Assembly: GCA_016630905.1 (NCBI GenBank)
Contig: WBMQ01000006.1
Location: 992,001-1,056,000 of the forward strand
DNA length: 64,000 bases
DNA from: Capillidium heterosporum
Taxonomy: Eukaryota; Entomophthoromycota; Entomophthoromycetes; Entomophthorales; Capillidiaceae
Direction: 5' to 3'
Positions 36,714 to 47,986 of this stretch are shown here, piece by piece; position 1 is the first letter of the stretch; the number at the start of each line of letters is the position of its first letter. The notes below the pieces were generated by a model. That model was not told the origin of the DNA and did no database searches. It saw nothing but the letters and a program-made list of their open reading frames with translations. The position numbers were made by a program, and so were the translations under genes.

Positions 36714-39614
36714 ATGCAACTTTTTAAATCGATTCGATTTTCCAACCTGTTGGTCCTGATCCTATGCATCTTGATATTAGTTGTAAGTTCAATTCGAAGT
36801 GAGCCTTTTGAACCCAATGCCGAGGTAACTTTTACAAGATTTAAATCTATAATGAGTGTAAAAGGAATTATTTTCAAATGAAGGAAAAACAGACTCTCAA
36901 GATGCCAAGGAGCTATACAAATCCGCTATAAAGATCCTTGGCAGCGACGAATTTAAACACAACAATAAAGGATTTTCCCCCAATTTGGAAAAATACAATA
37001 GCGGGTACAGTGGGATGCTAAACTTTGGTCTCAACTACATCAAAAAAGCGATCTACTCCAACTTACCCTTTCACAATTTAAATCCGGATAAAGAAGGCGA
37101 TTTAGGTGAAACGGATCTCAAGAATCGTTTAAATGTAAATCCGAGGCGAGATATGGCTATAGAACTACTCGAGAAATCGGCCTCCTACGACTACGTCGAT
37201 TCTATTTACACTTTAGGGAAAATATACTTGGTAATTTTTTAAATTTCATAGTATTGATGTTTACCATGAGTGTAGTATGCTCTATTTGGAGTGCCTAGGG
37301 ATCTACCTAAAGCAGTTGAATACTTTGAACGCATGGTTACCATATCTGGAGATGCCAGAGCCTACAGCATATTAGGCACCCTTTACGGTACTGGGATTGG
37401 TGGAGTAGAGTTCAACTACGGTTTGGTATTATTTTCTCTAATATTTAAGATTAATCTAATTGTTTATAGTCCCTACTTTACCATAAATTTGCTGCCGACT
37501 CCAACCATCAAGGTTCATTACTGGCCCTTGGGTACCGTTACTTACACGGCATTGGTGTTGCCAAGTCCTGTGAAATTTCTGCAAAGTACTATCGAATGGC
37601 TGCTGATTTGGGTAATTAAATTAAAAGCATTTAAACTAACTGGTGAAGGCATAAGTGAGTACAACAAAGGACCACCTGGTGGACGCACCCTCCCTGGAAA
37701 GCCAGTACGCCTATCTGATCTAGCCGGTGGGGTGTTTGGAGAGCAGACTCTTATTTCAGAGAGCCATCAATCCTCTGATAAAGAGATGGAGGAGCTTATT
37801 GAGTACTATATTTTCCTGTCTAACTCAGGAGATCTGCCGGCTAAGGTCAGTTTGGGAGAAATTTACTACTATGGATCTCGACTTATCCCTAGAGACTACA
37901 TCCGTTCTTTCAAGCTGTTCGAAGGAGTGTTGCAAGAGATCCAAGCCCAACACCCCAAAGCTTCTTGGACTGCTGATATGACAAAAATAGCTGGTAAACT
38001 TTACTATTACCTTGGGTATATGCATCTACGTGGAGAAGGGACAAAGGCTTCTAATGCAACCGCTCTCAATTACTTCAAGGAAGGCGCCACTATTGTAAGT
38101 TAATATACAATAATTTTATTAAATTTATATAAGGGACACAGTGGCTGTGTCTACTGGCTCTCTAGAATGACGATGGACAGCGCCAATGACTCTGAGGCAT
38201 ACCATTTAAAGCTTTTTCACAAACTAATTAAATATTTTAGCTCCAGGCTAAGGGGTTAAAGCTGTTGGTGTCAGCAGTGGAGGCCAATTACATGGATGCA
38301 ATCGTAACCTACGGTAAACTTTTGTGGGATTCAGGCAGCTATACCGATGCCTTGAAGCTGCTCAACCAAGCCGTCACCAAGGGCCATCTCCTGGGCGTCT
38401 ACCACTTTGCCAAGATTCAAGGAGACAACCCACAGCCAAGTACTTGTGAACTGACGGTTGGTCATTTCAAGAGTGTCGCTGAGCGTACACTGTGGAACCA
38501 TAGTCACGTTGAGTGGGCCTACAAGGATCTAGTGATTGATCTACCTGAATCGGCTGCCCTCCACTACCTCTTTGCCTCCGAGATGGGTATTGAAGTTGCC
38601 CAACAGAATTTGGCTTGGATGCTCGACAACGGTAGTATTATTTTAATGAAGTTTGCAACTAAATTTTTGGCTTAGGAAACTACCGGATGCCTGTATTTGA
38701 TGATGTAAGGTCCAGGAAAGATGGAGTCGAAGATTCAAGTAAGTGGTTGGCATTAATCTACTGGTCCCGGTCAGCCAATCAAGGAAACGACATCAGTCGT
38801 ATCCGCCAGGGAGATTACTACTTTTACGGGTGGGGGCAACCCAAAGGTAAAGATGGATATAAGGATTTCAAGAAAGCGGCTGGGTGCTATCGCCTAGCTG
38901 CAGAATCTCACAATAACGCCTTAGCTATGTGGAATGTTGCTTGGATGCACGAGAATGGCCTAGGTGTTTCTAAGGTATATATTTTAATTCTTCAAGTGGA
39001 AATTAAGATGCTTTGTGTTCTAGGATTACCATCTAGCCAAGCGATGGTACGATAGTGCCCTAACCCACAGCTCCAACGCCTACCTCCCAGTGACACTATC
39101 TCTCATCAACCTAAGTTTTAAATATGTGGTAAGTTACGCTTTTGGTACAGATGCGGCATCCCGAGGTAATGCCGGATTGATAGCCTTCTTCCAACCTATC
39201 CAACCTACCCCGCCCAAAGCAGCGCTGGAGTTGGACCAGCTGGAAGCCCAGCCTAACGTGAAGACTGAAGATGAAGAAGATGTCGGTACCGTCAATGAAG
39301 CTGATATCGACGCCATTTTAGCTAAACGTCATCAAGAGAACTCGGAGGGTGGAAATAAGGGAGGTGCCAAGGAAGCGGAAGAGCTAGCTAAAGCTATGGA
39401 CGAGGACCTGTGGGCTATATTTGAGAACTTTGTCATCCTGGCACTATGTGCCTTTGTAGTGTACTTGGTCATTGTTAGACAGTTGGGTGAGAATGCCATG
39501 AACTTCAACTTTGGGTTTAATTTCAACTGGAGAAGGAATGTGAACCCAGATCAAAATCAGGGTCAGGGTCCAGCACAGGGTCAAGGTCAGCCTCAAGCGA
39601 GGGCTCAGCAGTGA
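36714..39614 (+). CDS. HRD3: Hrd3/SEL1L ERAD adaptor, full length
   Basis: Luminal subunit of the Hrd1 ERAD complex. The signal peptide is MQLFKSIRFSNLLVLILCIL. Sel1 repeats follow in groups: AIELLEKSASYDYVDSIYTL, AVEYFERMVTISGDARAYSI, LGYMHLRGEGTKASNATALN, ALKLLNQAVTKGHLLGVYHF, and after that IRQGDYYFYGWGQPKGKDGY with AAGCYRLAAESHNNALAMWN. A cytosol-facing anchor, LWAIFENFVILALCAFVVYL, lies about 55 residues from the end. The tail is NQGQGPAQGQGQ-rich. Several short introns occur; the first (about 36800-36895) was not placed exactly. Order and topology (signal, Sel1 groups, single membrane segment near the C-terminus) are those of Hrd3. Confidence 0.88.
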
Positions 39615-40351
39615 ATTACGTATATGTAATCCGGAAATCTGAAGGCTGACTTAGGTTTACTGCCATCAAATTAACTTTATGCCGTTTGTACTTTACTTTG
39701 CTATGCTCCTTTTGATATTTTTCTTTTTTTGCTAGAACTTTCCATCTCTCTAATTAAATTGATTATGCTTAAAGGTTGATGAGCTTATAAGTTATGCTAA
39801 ATAGATAAGTAATATATATTATTTAGTGCACTTATACTTTTATTATAATAACTGATTTTTCAGATACAGACAGAAATATGTAAGTTTTGGAATTGAAAGC
39901 TGAGTTAAGTTTGTATTACTGAAAGATGTTATGCAACTCTCTTTTCAAAGTCCTGTCAATTTGAACTCATCTATTTTACCTCATGCACTAGCTAGTCAAG
40001 ACCTTACTATATCATTTTCTAAACGTAATCATAAGTGAAGTTGGCTCAGATATGAGTTTTATTGAGTGGACTTGGGTAAACTTCGTAATGTATTGTAGTT
40101 GGTAACAACACTTATAGGTTTGCTAGATTTGTAAAGATATAAATTGGTTATAATCGTTATTCTTCTATCTAAAATTAGATTAGATTATAATTCAATTATC
40201 TTTACGATACCCTAATTTAGCATATATATAGGATGAAAAAACTAAAGAGTGATATAAGAAATAAATTATATATGTGTTTGCTTTTAAAGTTCAAACCAAT
40301 TTACAGCAAATCTATTATATTAGAAAAATTAAATCAGTTTTTATATATAGT
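39615..40351. other. Convergent intergenic region
   Basis: AT-rich 3' ends of HRD3 and of the left Kunitz gene. Nothing recognised. Confidence 0.5.
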
Positions 40352-41080
40352 CTAGGATAAAGCAAGGAGCATTAAAGTACCAACTGTGGAATACATACTA
40401 GTCCAACCTAAATTTTTGATATCTAAAGCCGCACTGCTAGTTTCGGAAATCGTCTTATTAGAAACGACCTCCTTTCCGGGTGAGAACTTGGTTTCATTTA
40501 TATTACAAGTTGAACTACAGGAAGCCCAATCTTCGAACGGGGCGCAACTCCCCTCTTTACTTACCGCAACACAAGCATTCCCTTTCATCTCAAAGTAGTA
40601 CATTTTGGATTTACTACTTTCATTTCCCTTTGAATTAACCTTCCACAGACAGATAGTAGGTAGCTTACTATATCTTGTTACGTCTTCACCGGTTGGAAGT
40701 GCTAAAATAGTCGTGTTTTTACAAGTATCTGAAGGCTTGAAATTGTTGGCAGGTACTGGAGTTGGAGCAACTTGGCAGAAAGTTTCACAGTTTTGTTTAG
40801 TCGTAAATGGTTGACAACCGTCGTCACATCCACCAAAGGTAGCTAACTCACATTTCTTGGTTGAAGGATTGAAGTGATATGAGTCGACAGACGCTCTACA
40901 GTTACCAGGATTGGTCTTAATAAAGCATTTGTAGGGGAGGCCTAAGTTGATACCTGTAGTTTCGAAGTAGGCCTTGGTGTCGATGGAACATCCTTTCTGG
41001 GTGGTATTTAATGTACCGTTGTTGACTTGACCAGTTGCCAAGCCGAAAATGAGTAGGCCGAAAAGTAATATAGGCTGCAT
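40352..41080 (-). CDS. Secreted Kunitz-type protease inhibitor, GPI-like tail
   Basis: Single exon, 242 residues. Signal peptide MQPILLFGLLIFGLATGQ. The first domain matches the BPTI/Kunitz cysteine spacing exactly: C-x8-C-x15-C-x7-C-x12-C-x3-C, from CFIKTNPGNCRASVDSYHF to the NCETFC end. The residue after the second Cys (P1 position) is Arg, as in trypsin-type inhibitors. An extra Cys in the DDGC loop may pair with the Cys of KGCSID. A second, degenerate Kunitz-like half follows (MYYFEMKGNACVAV and CAPFEDWASCSSTC). The end (WTSMYSTVGTLMLLALS) looks like a GPI signal. Sequons (NGT, NTT, NKT) are frequent. Kunitz domains are common in animals and rare in fungi. A TATATAA lies 46 bp upstream of the ATG. 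Its mirrored paralogue is at 59262. Confidence 0.88.
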   Translation of the reverse strand: MQPILLFGLLIFGLATGQVNNGTLNTTQKGCSIDTKAYFETTGINLGLPYKCFIKTNPGNCRASVDSYHFNPSTKKCELATFGGCDDGCQPFTTKQNCETFCQVAPTPVPANNFKPSDTCKNTTILALPTGEDVTRYSKLPTICLWKVNSKGNESSKSKMYYFEMKGNACVAVSKEGSCAPFEDWASCSSTCNINETKFSPGKEVVSNKTISETSSAALDIKNLGWTSMYSTVGTLMLLALS

Positions 41081-41125
41081 TGGAACGGGTTGGAATTTTT
41101 ACAATTTCAACAAAGATTCTCAAGC

Positions 41126-41132
41126 TTATATA
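41126..41132 (-). promoter_or_regulatory. TATA box of left Kunitz gene
   Basis: TATATAA on the minus strand, 46 bp before the ATG. The right Kunitz paralogue has the same element at 54 bp. Confidence 0.5.
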
Positions 41133-41799
41133 ATTGAGATCTATTAGAAAGCAGGAACTGCTCTTAATGGAGTTATTTGAGTGTAGCTGTTCTAAAGCTT
41201 GGCAGGCGGTAGTTTTTCGACGATAGTTTAAATCCCGTTAGGTTATTTGCTAGGTTGGTAGAGTGTGTTGGTTCTAGTAACCGAAACCTTTGATTAGGAA
41301 ATTTCTTTGCTCAACAGCTTTATCTAAATGTGGAACAAATTTGATGGATGCGCCAAGAGTTTATCCCATATTTCCAAACCTATTTACGATGGTATATCTG
41401 ACTAATTTTAGCAGACTAAGATGTACCTTGACGATATACCGAGACTGTCAGTATGATATATTGTAAGTTTTTCGGAATTTATAAAGGTAGTGTATAGAGT
41501 TTTCTTATTATCTACCAATCTAAAGTTCGATTATCCCTATTTGGGCCTGGTATATCAATATTAAAAAAGCCTTAATATGTATTTATTATGTAGTTTGCAC
41601 GTTTCAGCCCAAATGTGATTAGAATTCGGTAAATTTTGCTGAGGCTTGCTTTGATGAATATAGAATTGATATAAATCCATAGGTTATTATAAAAGCAATC
41701 TATATAAATAAAGTTTAATTCAAATTAAAGAGTGCTGTGATATAGCTACTTTTGATACTCTTTCTATAATGAAATAAAGAAAAATAGAATACTAAAGGA
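41133..41799. other. Intergenic region between Kunitz gene and Kunitz pseudogene
   Basis: Upstream DNA of the left Kunitz gene. No coding potential recognised. Confidence 0.45.
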
Positions 41800-42445
41800 T
41801 GTATAGAGATCAGTTCAACCTAGATTTAAAGCGTCGAAAGCCATTCTCTTAGAACCGGTATCGTTCCTAGATAAAAACTTGGAGCTAATTAAGATACATG
41901 TGGCGTTACAGTCATTCCAATCGTCGAACGGAGCACATTTATCATCTTAAACGCCATAGATTTCGACACAGGAGTTTTGCTGCAGGTTAAAGTAATATTT
42001 ATGCTTGACATCGTCTCAGTCCTTAGAATCTACTTGCAGCAGGTGTGTTGGAGGTAACTTGATGTAAAAGGGGATTTCTGTGCAAACTGAAAGTACCAAG
42101 CTAGACAAACTTTTATAAGTTTTTGAAGAATTTATAGTACTTCCTGGTGCTAGAGTTGGGATGATTTGACATGAAACTTCGCAATCTTGCTTAGGTTTGA
42201 AGAGTTGATAGCCGTCATCGCATCCATCAAAAGCATCAGATTTATTGTCGAAATTGAATTGAAGTAATAGAACTCGACAGGTGAATCACATGAGCTTGAA
42301 TTTATCCTTAGGGAACATAAGTAAGATATGCTAAGTTAGTTATCCTTGGATTTGGAAAAGGTCTTGGAGTTGAAGGTAAAGTAGCATTGGCAACTTAACC
42401 TGATGCTAAGCTGAGTAGTAGGCTGAAGAATAATATTGATTGCAT
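41800..42445 (-). pseudogene. Kunitz-protein pseudogene
   Basis: Reading from an ATG at 42445, MQSILFFSLLLSLASG is a good signal peptide that runs straight into TAA at codon 17. Beyond it, in shifted frames, remain FDGCDDGYQLFKPKQDCEVS, CQIIPTLAPGS, KYYFNLQQNSC and CAPFDDWNDCNATC, each matching a part of the intact gene at 40352-41080, including its second domain. The PGNC reactive-site region is no longer intact. It is a decayed tandem copy of the two-domain gene, in the same orientation, about 730 bp upstream. Confidence 0.8.
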
Positions 42446-43777
42446 ATTAGTCTTCAATGCTTGAATTATGTCAGTTTTATAACAGTTCTAATTGATCTTA
42501 TATAGTTGAACAAGAGTGGGGTGTATGGTTGTAGTTGATCAGTTTTAGTATTAGGTGGGTTTGTAAATACATCCCAAATCACTAGTATCGTTAAAAACTT
42601 CAAAAAAATTAAAAAGTATAGGTGAAAAAGCCTTCCCTAAATTTCTGAACGATACATATTGTATCTATGAGCCCATCCAACAATATAAGTCAAACTTTCA
42701 AAAAAATTACAGCTGACAGGTGCTCAATATCAAGTTTTTAATACATTCGATAGTAGCCAGGAGCTGGAAAGGTAAGTTAATTTTCATAAATGGAAATTCG
42801 AGTTAAATTGGAAAATGATTTTTGCTTGGCACAGGAATAGATATCACTATAAATGATGCATATATCTGTTGGATAAGCCAAGTTTTTATCCTGTTTCCTC
42901 TAGTTTGGAGCCGAAGTTAATATCGGACAAAACTTGGTAATGAGCTCGAGTTTTGATTATTTGGTTCGGATAATTGTTGAATGCCAAAATCTGAAAGTTG
43001 GTATATAGTTGTGAGAGCGATATTGAAGATTCAATATTTATAGGTTCGTGAGTTATTCTATCTCGTTCAATTAAAATTAAGATAGAGCTATAGAACTAAT
43101 GGTAAAAATCCACCTCACAGTTTGGAAAATTGTATTTAAGGATTGATAAGTTAAACTTACCTACACTATCATTCTAGCAATATGCTCAACTCTGATCTCA
43201 GCTCGACCTCTACAACATTATCAGAAAGGTTGCCACTTATTAAATTAAATCCTTTGATAAAAAGATTACATATTCTTAGTTTCGTAAATGCTAGATTGAG
43301 AATCATTAGATCAGTACCATCACCAGTTCAAATTGATAAGGTTGAAAGTCTATTAAAAGCTAAATCTCAATATGATTGAAAGTAAAGCTGACGTAAAAGA
43401 ATATATATATGGTATTTTTATTTAAATACAGTATTTGGTTTTTTATTTGACAGGTAGTATCCTTTTATAGAATGAGTTTCAATACCAAGTTAGTTAAAAG
43501 TTGTGATACGATTCGTTCAAAATAATATCTGTAATTAATGGATACTTGATATAGGGACATAGAGTTTTGGTACAACCTAACTAAATTTATACACTTTTTT
43601 ATTTTGAAAAACGATATGTAACTATTTTATATACTTTCAATTTTACTGATCATCTACAAAACTTTCAAATTCCAGCCTAGGTTATAATAGCGGTACCCGT
43701 AATACCATTTACCCCGGTATGGAATGAAGTTAAGGAACATTAAGTTTGAATCAAGTCAGCGTTAAAAAGAACTTAAC

Positions 43778-44107
43778 ATGACAGTGCCTATATATCATTC
43801 AGTATTAAAAGGTACTATACCTGCTCCACAATACGTCCAGCTAATTAAGAATTTAAACAGCAGTAAATCGGAAAACTTATTTCGAGACATATTTAGTAGC
43901 AAATACTTGTTTGATAGATAGGAGAAAGAAGGCCTAAATGATGGCAATATATATTTGATGCCGAGCAACAACATCCTTGTTAAACTGCCATTTTATAAGA
44001 TAAAGCTAGAAAATATGTATACTTCATTAGGAAGTTATAAAATCAATTAGGCCTTTAAATCAATGTTACCAACCCTTCCTTCTTGCCCTGGGATTGTTCA
44101 AACTTGA
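43778..44107 (+). pseudogene. Relic ORF with two in-frame stops
   Basis: A single frame starting MTVPIYHSVLKGTIPAPQYV continues through two internal TAG codons (after FSSKYLFDR and after LGSYKIN) to TGA at 44105. The pieces between stops look coding (EKEGLNDGNIYLMPSNN and ILVKLPFYKIKLENMY). The retained frame suggests recent inactivation. Family not recognised. Confidence 0.4.
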
Positions 44108-44349
44108 ATCCACACGTATCCATTTTATGGAGGCACAAATTAGTTCGGATTTGCATATTTCCTTTGTACCTTCACGTTGATGCTTGAGGAATCAAATGTA
44201 AGTTGGCATGGGTAGCAAAAATGTTTGCATTTGATATGTTGAGCCAACTTCATATTGCCTATTTCAGAAAATTTTATCTACTTTTGGTAAAATATAATTT
44301 TAATTAGATTGTATTGAAGTTGTAATTGTTCCAAAATTAGCTTCCTATC

Positions 44350-44660
44350 TTTCTTAAAATTTTACAATATTAAGATGTTCAAAATTTTTGAACAAGTGTT
44401 GAAGCTAATGCAAAAGGCATTAACTAGAATTAGATTAATAGACAAGCTCAAAAAGTTATGCGTTTGCATCTATCTAAAATTGCTAAGGACATATATCCTA
44501 GACCTAGATTTGCTTACAAATTCTATTTTAACTTCTATACCATTGGTTGGTATCTACCGGCCTTGCTTTTTTCGTCTTGGTAATACTTTCGGAGAATAAT
44601 CCTCATTTGGCAAATATTCGTGAGGCAGTGAATTTTCAAGGTAGAAGTATGAAGGTCAAA
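44350..44660 (+). repeat. Left copy of diverged inverted block B
   Basis: This stretch aligns by eye, with many substitutions and small gaps, to the reverse complement of about 57300-57612. Shared words include TTCAAAATTTT, GTTATGCG, TGCATC, GACCTAGATT and TTTGGCAAATATT, in the same order. It contains open frames (MFKIFEQVLKLMQKALTRIR and LAFFVLVILSENNPHLANIR) that suggest an old gene. Confidence 0.6.
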
Positions 44661-45539
44661 ATGAAGGATAGAAAAGGCAGGAAGAGCTACAATTTAATCT
44701 ATTTTTTTATAATGCTTAACAGATATATATACTATAGTTCTAATCATCGATATATCAAGTAATATAAACATATTTAGATGCGCTAGCTAAAAAGGAATTG
44801 GCAAAAATGGGCATACTCCACCACAATCTCAAATTTAACAAATCACCTGCCTTAATAATTGGATTTAAGGTACAAATATCTTTCGAATGGTAATAGTGCA
44901 TCAGCCTACTTCAACTGAGGCACACTACCACATCCCAAATTAGTTTTACCTTGGCCAAACTTCATCTAAAAGCTAATTTGCAACTAATTTAGAATGAATT
45001 TAATTTGTAATTTTTATTTGAGCTATTCTTACCGTAGCTTTCCGTTTGTATTGATTCACCTACCCTTAGTTAGGTTAATTAAATGTAGGCATTTGAATTA
45101 AAGCTTATAGTTTTATTTGAGATAGCTTCTAAAATTTTAAAGGATGCATTTCTGTAAAAATGGTTAAAATATGGCATATATAGCGGTTTTATAATTGTTG
45201 GCTTTGGCTAAATCGATGAATAAATATGTACTACTCGGTTCATCAAAACTGAATGGTTATACTTAAGCTTAGTTTAAGCATAACTATTTAGGTTTTCTGA
45301 GCCTAGTAGCACTTTCAGTTAAAGCGGATTTCATACTATCTATTGTTTGAAAGCTAGTTTTAAGTAAGCTACCCAAATATCTAATAGAACTTCGTACATC
45401 CTTTAGAAAGGAAGTGATCAATTTGTAAGAGAATATAAGTGGCAAGAGCCTTTAGAATCGCTATATTAGGTTTCATATCAAACAACTGTTATTAATTAAT
45501 GGCATGTATGTATTTCTATTAAGCATATATAATTAGCAC

Positions 45540-45955
45540 TGCTCTGTTCAGTGTTATTTGGAATATTTTGCATGCTCAGCTAGAAAAAATCCCAAAACAA
45601 TAATGAATAGAGTAGTAATCATTGGTAAAAGTGTTGGAATAAAATTGTACTTTGAAATTAAAATCTAGCCTTCCAAGTCCATTATAAATTTATATGCCAC
45701 AATGAACAGTTCGTTTGGAATTAATTGAGTAGAGTGTGCAAAATTATTAGTTGAAAATTTACAAAATACTCTCAATTCTCTCACAACTTTGAACGTAGAA
45801 AAAAGTACCTCTATACACATAAACGTACTTTTCCACTTAAGGAAAAAATAGTTACTAAGTTTAAAACTTTCAGTAGATATAGCTGTGTAGTACGCATTGC
45901 AAAACTCATAAAGTGAGGCGGCTATAACAACGATTTCTTGTACTAAAAAGGACAC
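45540..45955 (-). pseudogene. Left copy of relic ORF X (outer inverted block)
   Basis: Encodes FLVQEIVVIAASLYEFCNAY and further residues to MDLEG, with no ATG at the expected start. Downstream on the same strand lies a hydrophobic end, MITTLFIIVLGFFLAEHAKY. The right copy at 56080-56890 has FVQEIVVIANPLYNFLNAYY and a matching downstream AT-rich piece. The two are inverted and diverged. It may once have been a single-span membrane protein. Function unknown. Confidence 0.45.
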
Positions 45956-47111
45956 TTTTAGTTTTCTATTCTATCAGAAAATAGCATTACCGAATTGAAG
46001 GCGGTAGCTGTACATCGCAGTTTTCTATTTCTGTTGAATTAGGTATCAGAAGAGGCACTCGACGGATTAAGAGTTAAATTTAACCTTGTGAGACCTACAT
46101 TAAGGTGTAAAATACAAATACCCCTTCTTGACAAGTCTCAATCTATAAGTGCATGCCGTCGCTTTTCCCTTGATGGAAATGGTAATAAATAACAATAAGG
46201 CCTTTGTTTATACATCCATAACATTAATCGGAAGGTATAATCTCATTTAGCTAAAAAGTGTCGTAATGAGATGATCGACCGCTTATAACTTCCGGTTATA
46301 TACATATAAAGGTTGGATGATCCAAAGTTTAAATAGAAACTGCTTCAATAATAAAAAATATAAATGTATATAGCTGGTTAACATAGATGTCTCAGTAATA
46401 AATGAATACTTATTCCACCTATCTAGAAATAAAATTTGTTAAGTTGAAGGCTGCTTCTCTTACATTGGGTGGAGACTTGGCTCAAACCTACCAATACATA
46501 AAAAAAGTTTAATACCCATACTTTCAATGCATTCGCTTTTTGACTATAATAGGAAAACTACATACTTCCTGGTATGGAAAGCCTGAATAGGGCCTTTCTG
46601 GCTTCGATAATAGATACATCTAAAGCTTCTAGAAAGGCAGTAGATAACCTTCAGCTAGAGCTTCGCTTTTATTCTTTACATAGGTGTGCTTGTATATCCA
46701 ATTTTTTGGTTTAAATATATTATTGTTTACTTTCATTATATCGAAAATTGAAAGCAATACTCATAACTAGGTTGGGTGATATGGAGTATGATATATAACA
46801 CTCATTTAGAGCTTTGAGATATTTATCAATTAAGAAGTCTTATTGTTACATATGCATCAATATATAATGTACTATATTTAATAGCATCGTCGATAAATCC
46901 TTGATATATGGCTAAAAATAGCCGATCTCATCACTATAAATCGCGTCCTACCTAAATTTATGATTTACGATTTAAATGATTAATTACTAACTTTGTCCAT
47001 ATCAATGCTTTCAAATCGACCAAGCATAACATACCTACATTAGAACTAATTACTGAAGTAAAGATTCTAGATCTCTATTAATATGTCAATAGTCGATCAC
47101 AGTTGTATTAG

Positions 47112-47170
47112 AAATGTAAACTTGTGGAAAGAAATGCTTCATTTAAAAAGTAGCATGAATAACATCACCC
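47112..47170 (+). promoter_or_regulatory. Conserved upstream block of left HD-b
   Basis: About 150-210 bp upstream of the HD-b ATG, 23 consecutive bases (47113-47135) are identical in the diverged right arm (55532-55554), followed by GCATGAATAACATCACCC in both. The surrounding arms are much less alike. It contains ACTTGTGG. Likely a conserved control region. Confidence 0.5.
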
Positions 47171-47260
47171 ACAATAAATGGAAATAAACAGATGGCCAAA
47201 AGTGGTCGAAAATCAGGTATCATGCCTGATGCTAATTCTACTTTATAGAAATAAAAACAG

Positions 47261-47284
47261 TATATATAGTCCCTTTTAAGGGAC
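47261..47284 (+). promoter_or_regulatory. TATA box and 7-bp palindrome of left HD-b
   Basis: TATATATA (47261-47268) is followed at once by GTCCCTT-TT-AAGGGAC (47269-47284), an inverted repeat of 7 bp with a 2-bp gap, about 40 bp before the ATG. The right cassette has the same at 55363-55386. It could be an operator-like site or a hairpin in the 5' leader. Confidence 0.5.
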
Positions 47285-47320
47285 ATTAAATTAAAATTTA
47301 TAAAAATATAATTATTTCAA

Positions 47321-47878
47321 ATGATCGGAATCCAATTACAAAATCTCAGTTCCAGTACGCGACCCGAGATGGTGGAACTTCACTCCTATTCCTCTAGTAG
47401 ATCAAACCAGATAACGCTGCCTTCCCTATCTATCCTATTCCCTGAAATCTACATTGACTTTAACTCTAACTCTACACCCGAGGAGACTGATTCAGCCAGA
47501 AGCCTCCACCTTGAATCTAATGCGGCTTTAAATCCCATAAAACCCCGATCCAGTAACTCTACTACCGCTTTGGAGTTCAATAACCTTTTTCAGGGCAAGG
47601 ACGACATAAAGTCCAAAGTTTCAAACCACATCCAAGTACAACAGTTTAAGTACAAGAGTGAGAACTTCTGTTACATCAAGCCCAAACGCAAACGAGCTGG
47701 CAAGTATGAGATCGATGTACTAAAGAAGGTGTTCGAGACTACTCAGTTCCCACCCACCGAAACTAGAATTAAGCTGGCTAAACAGCTACGTATGACTCCT
47801 AGGACGGTACAGATTTGGTTCCAGAACAAGCGACAGGCTGTCAAGACCGATCCTTGCTTCAGGTATTCCAACAATTGA
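47321..47878 (+). CDS. Homeodomain transcription factor HD-b, left copy
   Basis: Single exon, 185 residues, identical in protein to the copy at 54769-55326. The N-terminal 115 residues are Ser/Asn/Thr-rich. The homeodomain covers about residues 118-177, starting KPKRKRAGKYEIDVLKKVFE, with recognition helix MTPRTVQIWFQNKRQAV. It is 60 residues long, so typical rather than TALE. The protein ends 13 residues after WFQNKRQ. It reads toward the centre of the mirrored locus. The start is the only suitable ATG, 60 bp after TATATATA. An AATAAA at about 47936 inside the repeat may serve polyadenylation. A mating-type or developmental role is possible by analogy only. Confidence 0.9.
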   Translation: MIGIQLQNLSSSTRPEMVELHSYSSSRSNQITLPSLSILFPEIYIDFNSNSTPEETDSARSLHLESNAALNPIKPRSSNSTTALEFNNLFQGKDDIKSKVSNHIQVQQFKYKSENFCYIKPKRKRAGKYEIDVLKKVFETTQFPPTETRIKLAKQLRMTPRTVQIWFQNKRQAVKTDPCFRYSNN

Positions 47879-47986
47879 CCAAGTCTAACTGGAGTAACGA
47901 TATTTATTTTACATGGTAGTATAATTTGAAAGGTTAATAAATTGTGATAGCACTATATCTATTAGTATTTTTTCATTAAATTTCTG

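Larger units (their letters stand above)
42446..47254. other. Left outer arm of the mirrored locus, non-coding or relic
   Basis: No intact gene found. It holds three relics listed separately (43778-44107, 44350-44660, 45540-45955) and the upstream region of the left homeodomain cassette. A short open frame at 43182-43379 has no family. Several parts match the right arm (55393-59261) in inverted orientation. Confidence 0.5.
47255..47986 (+). repeat. Left copy of 732-bp perfect inverted repeat
   Basis: From AAACAGTATATATAG to AAATTTCTG this segment reads as the reverse complement of 54661-55392. I found no difference in the flanks or in the 185-codon gene. On the inner side identity stops abruptly (ATGTGG here versus CCAAAC there). 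On the outer side it fades into diverged homology. The repeat covers TATA box, whole gene and about 108 bp of 3' flank. Confidence 0.92.
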
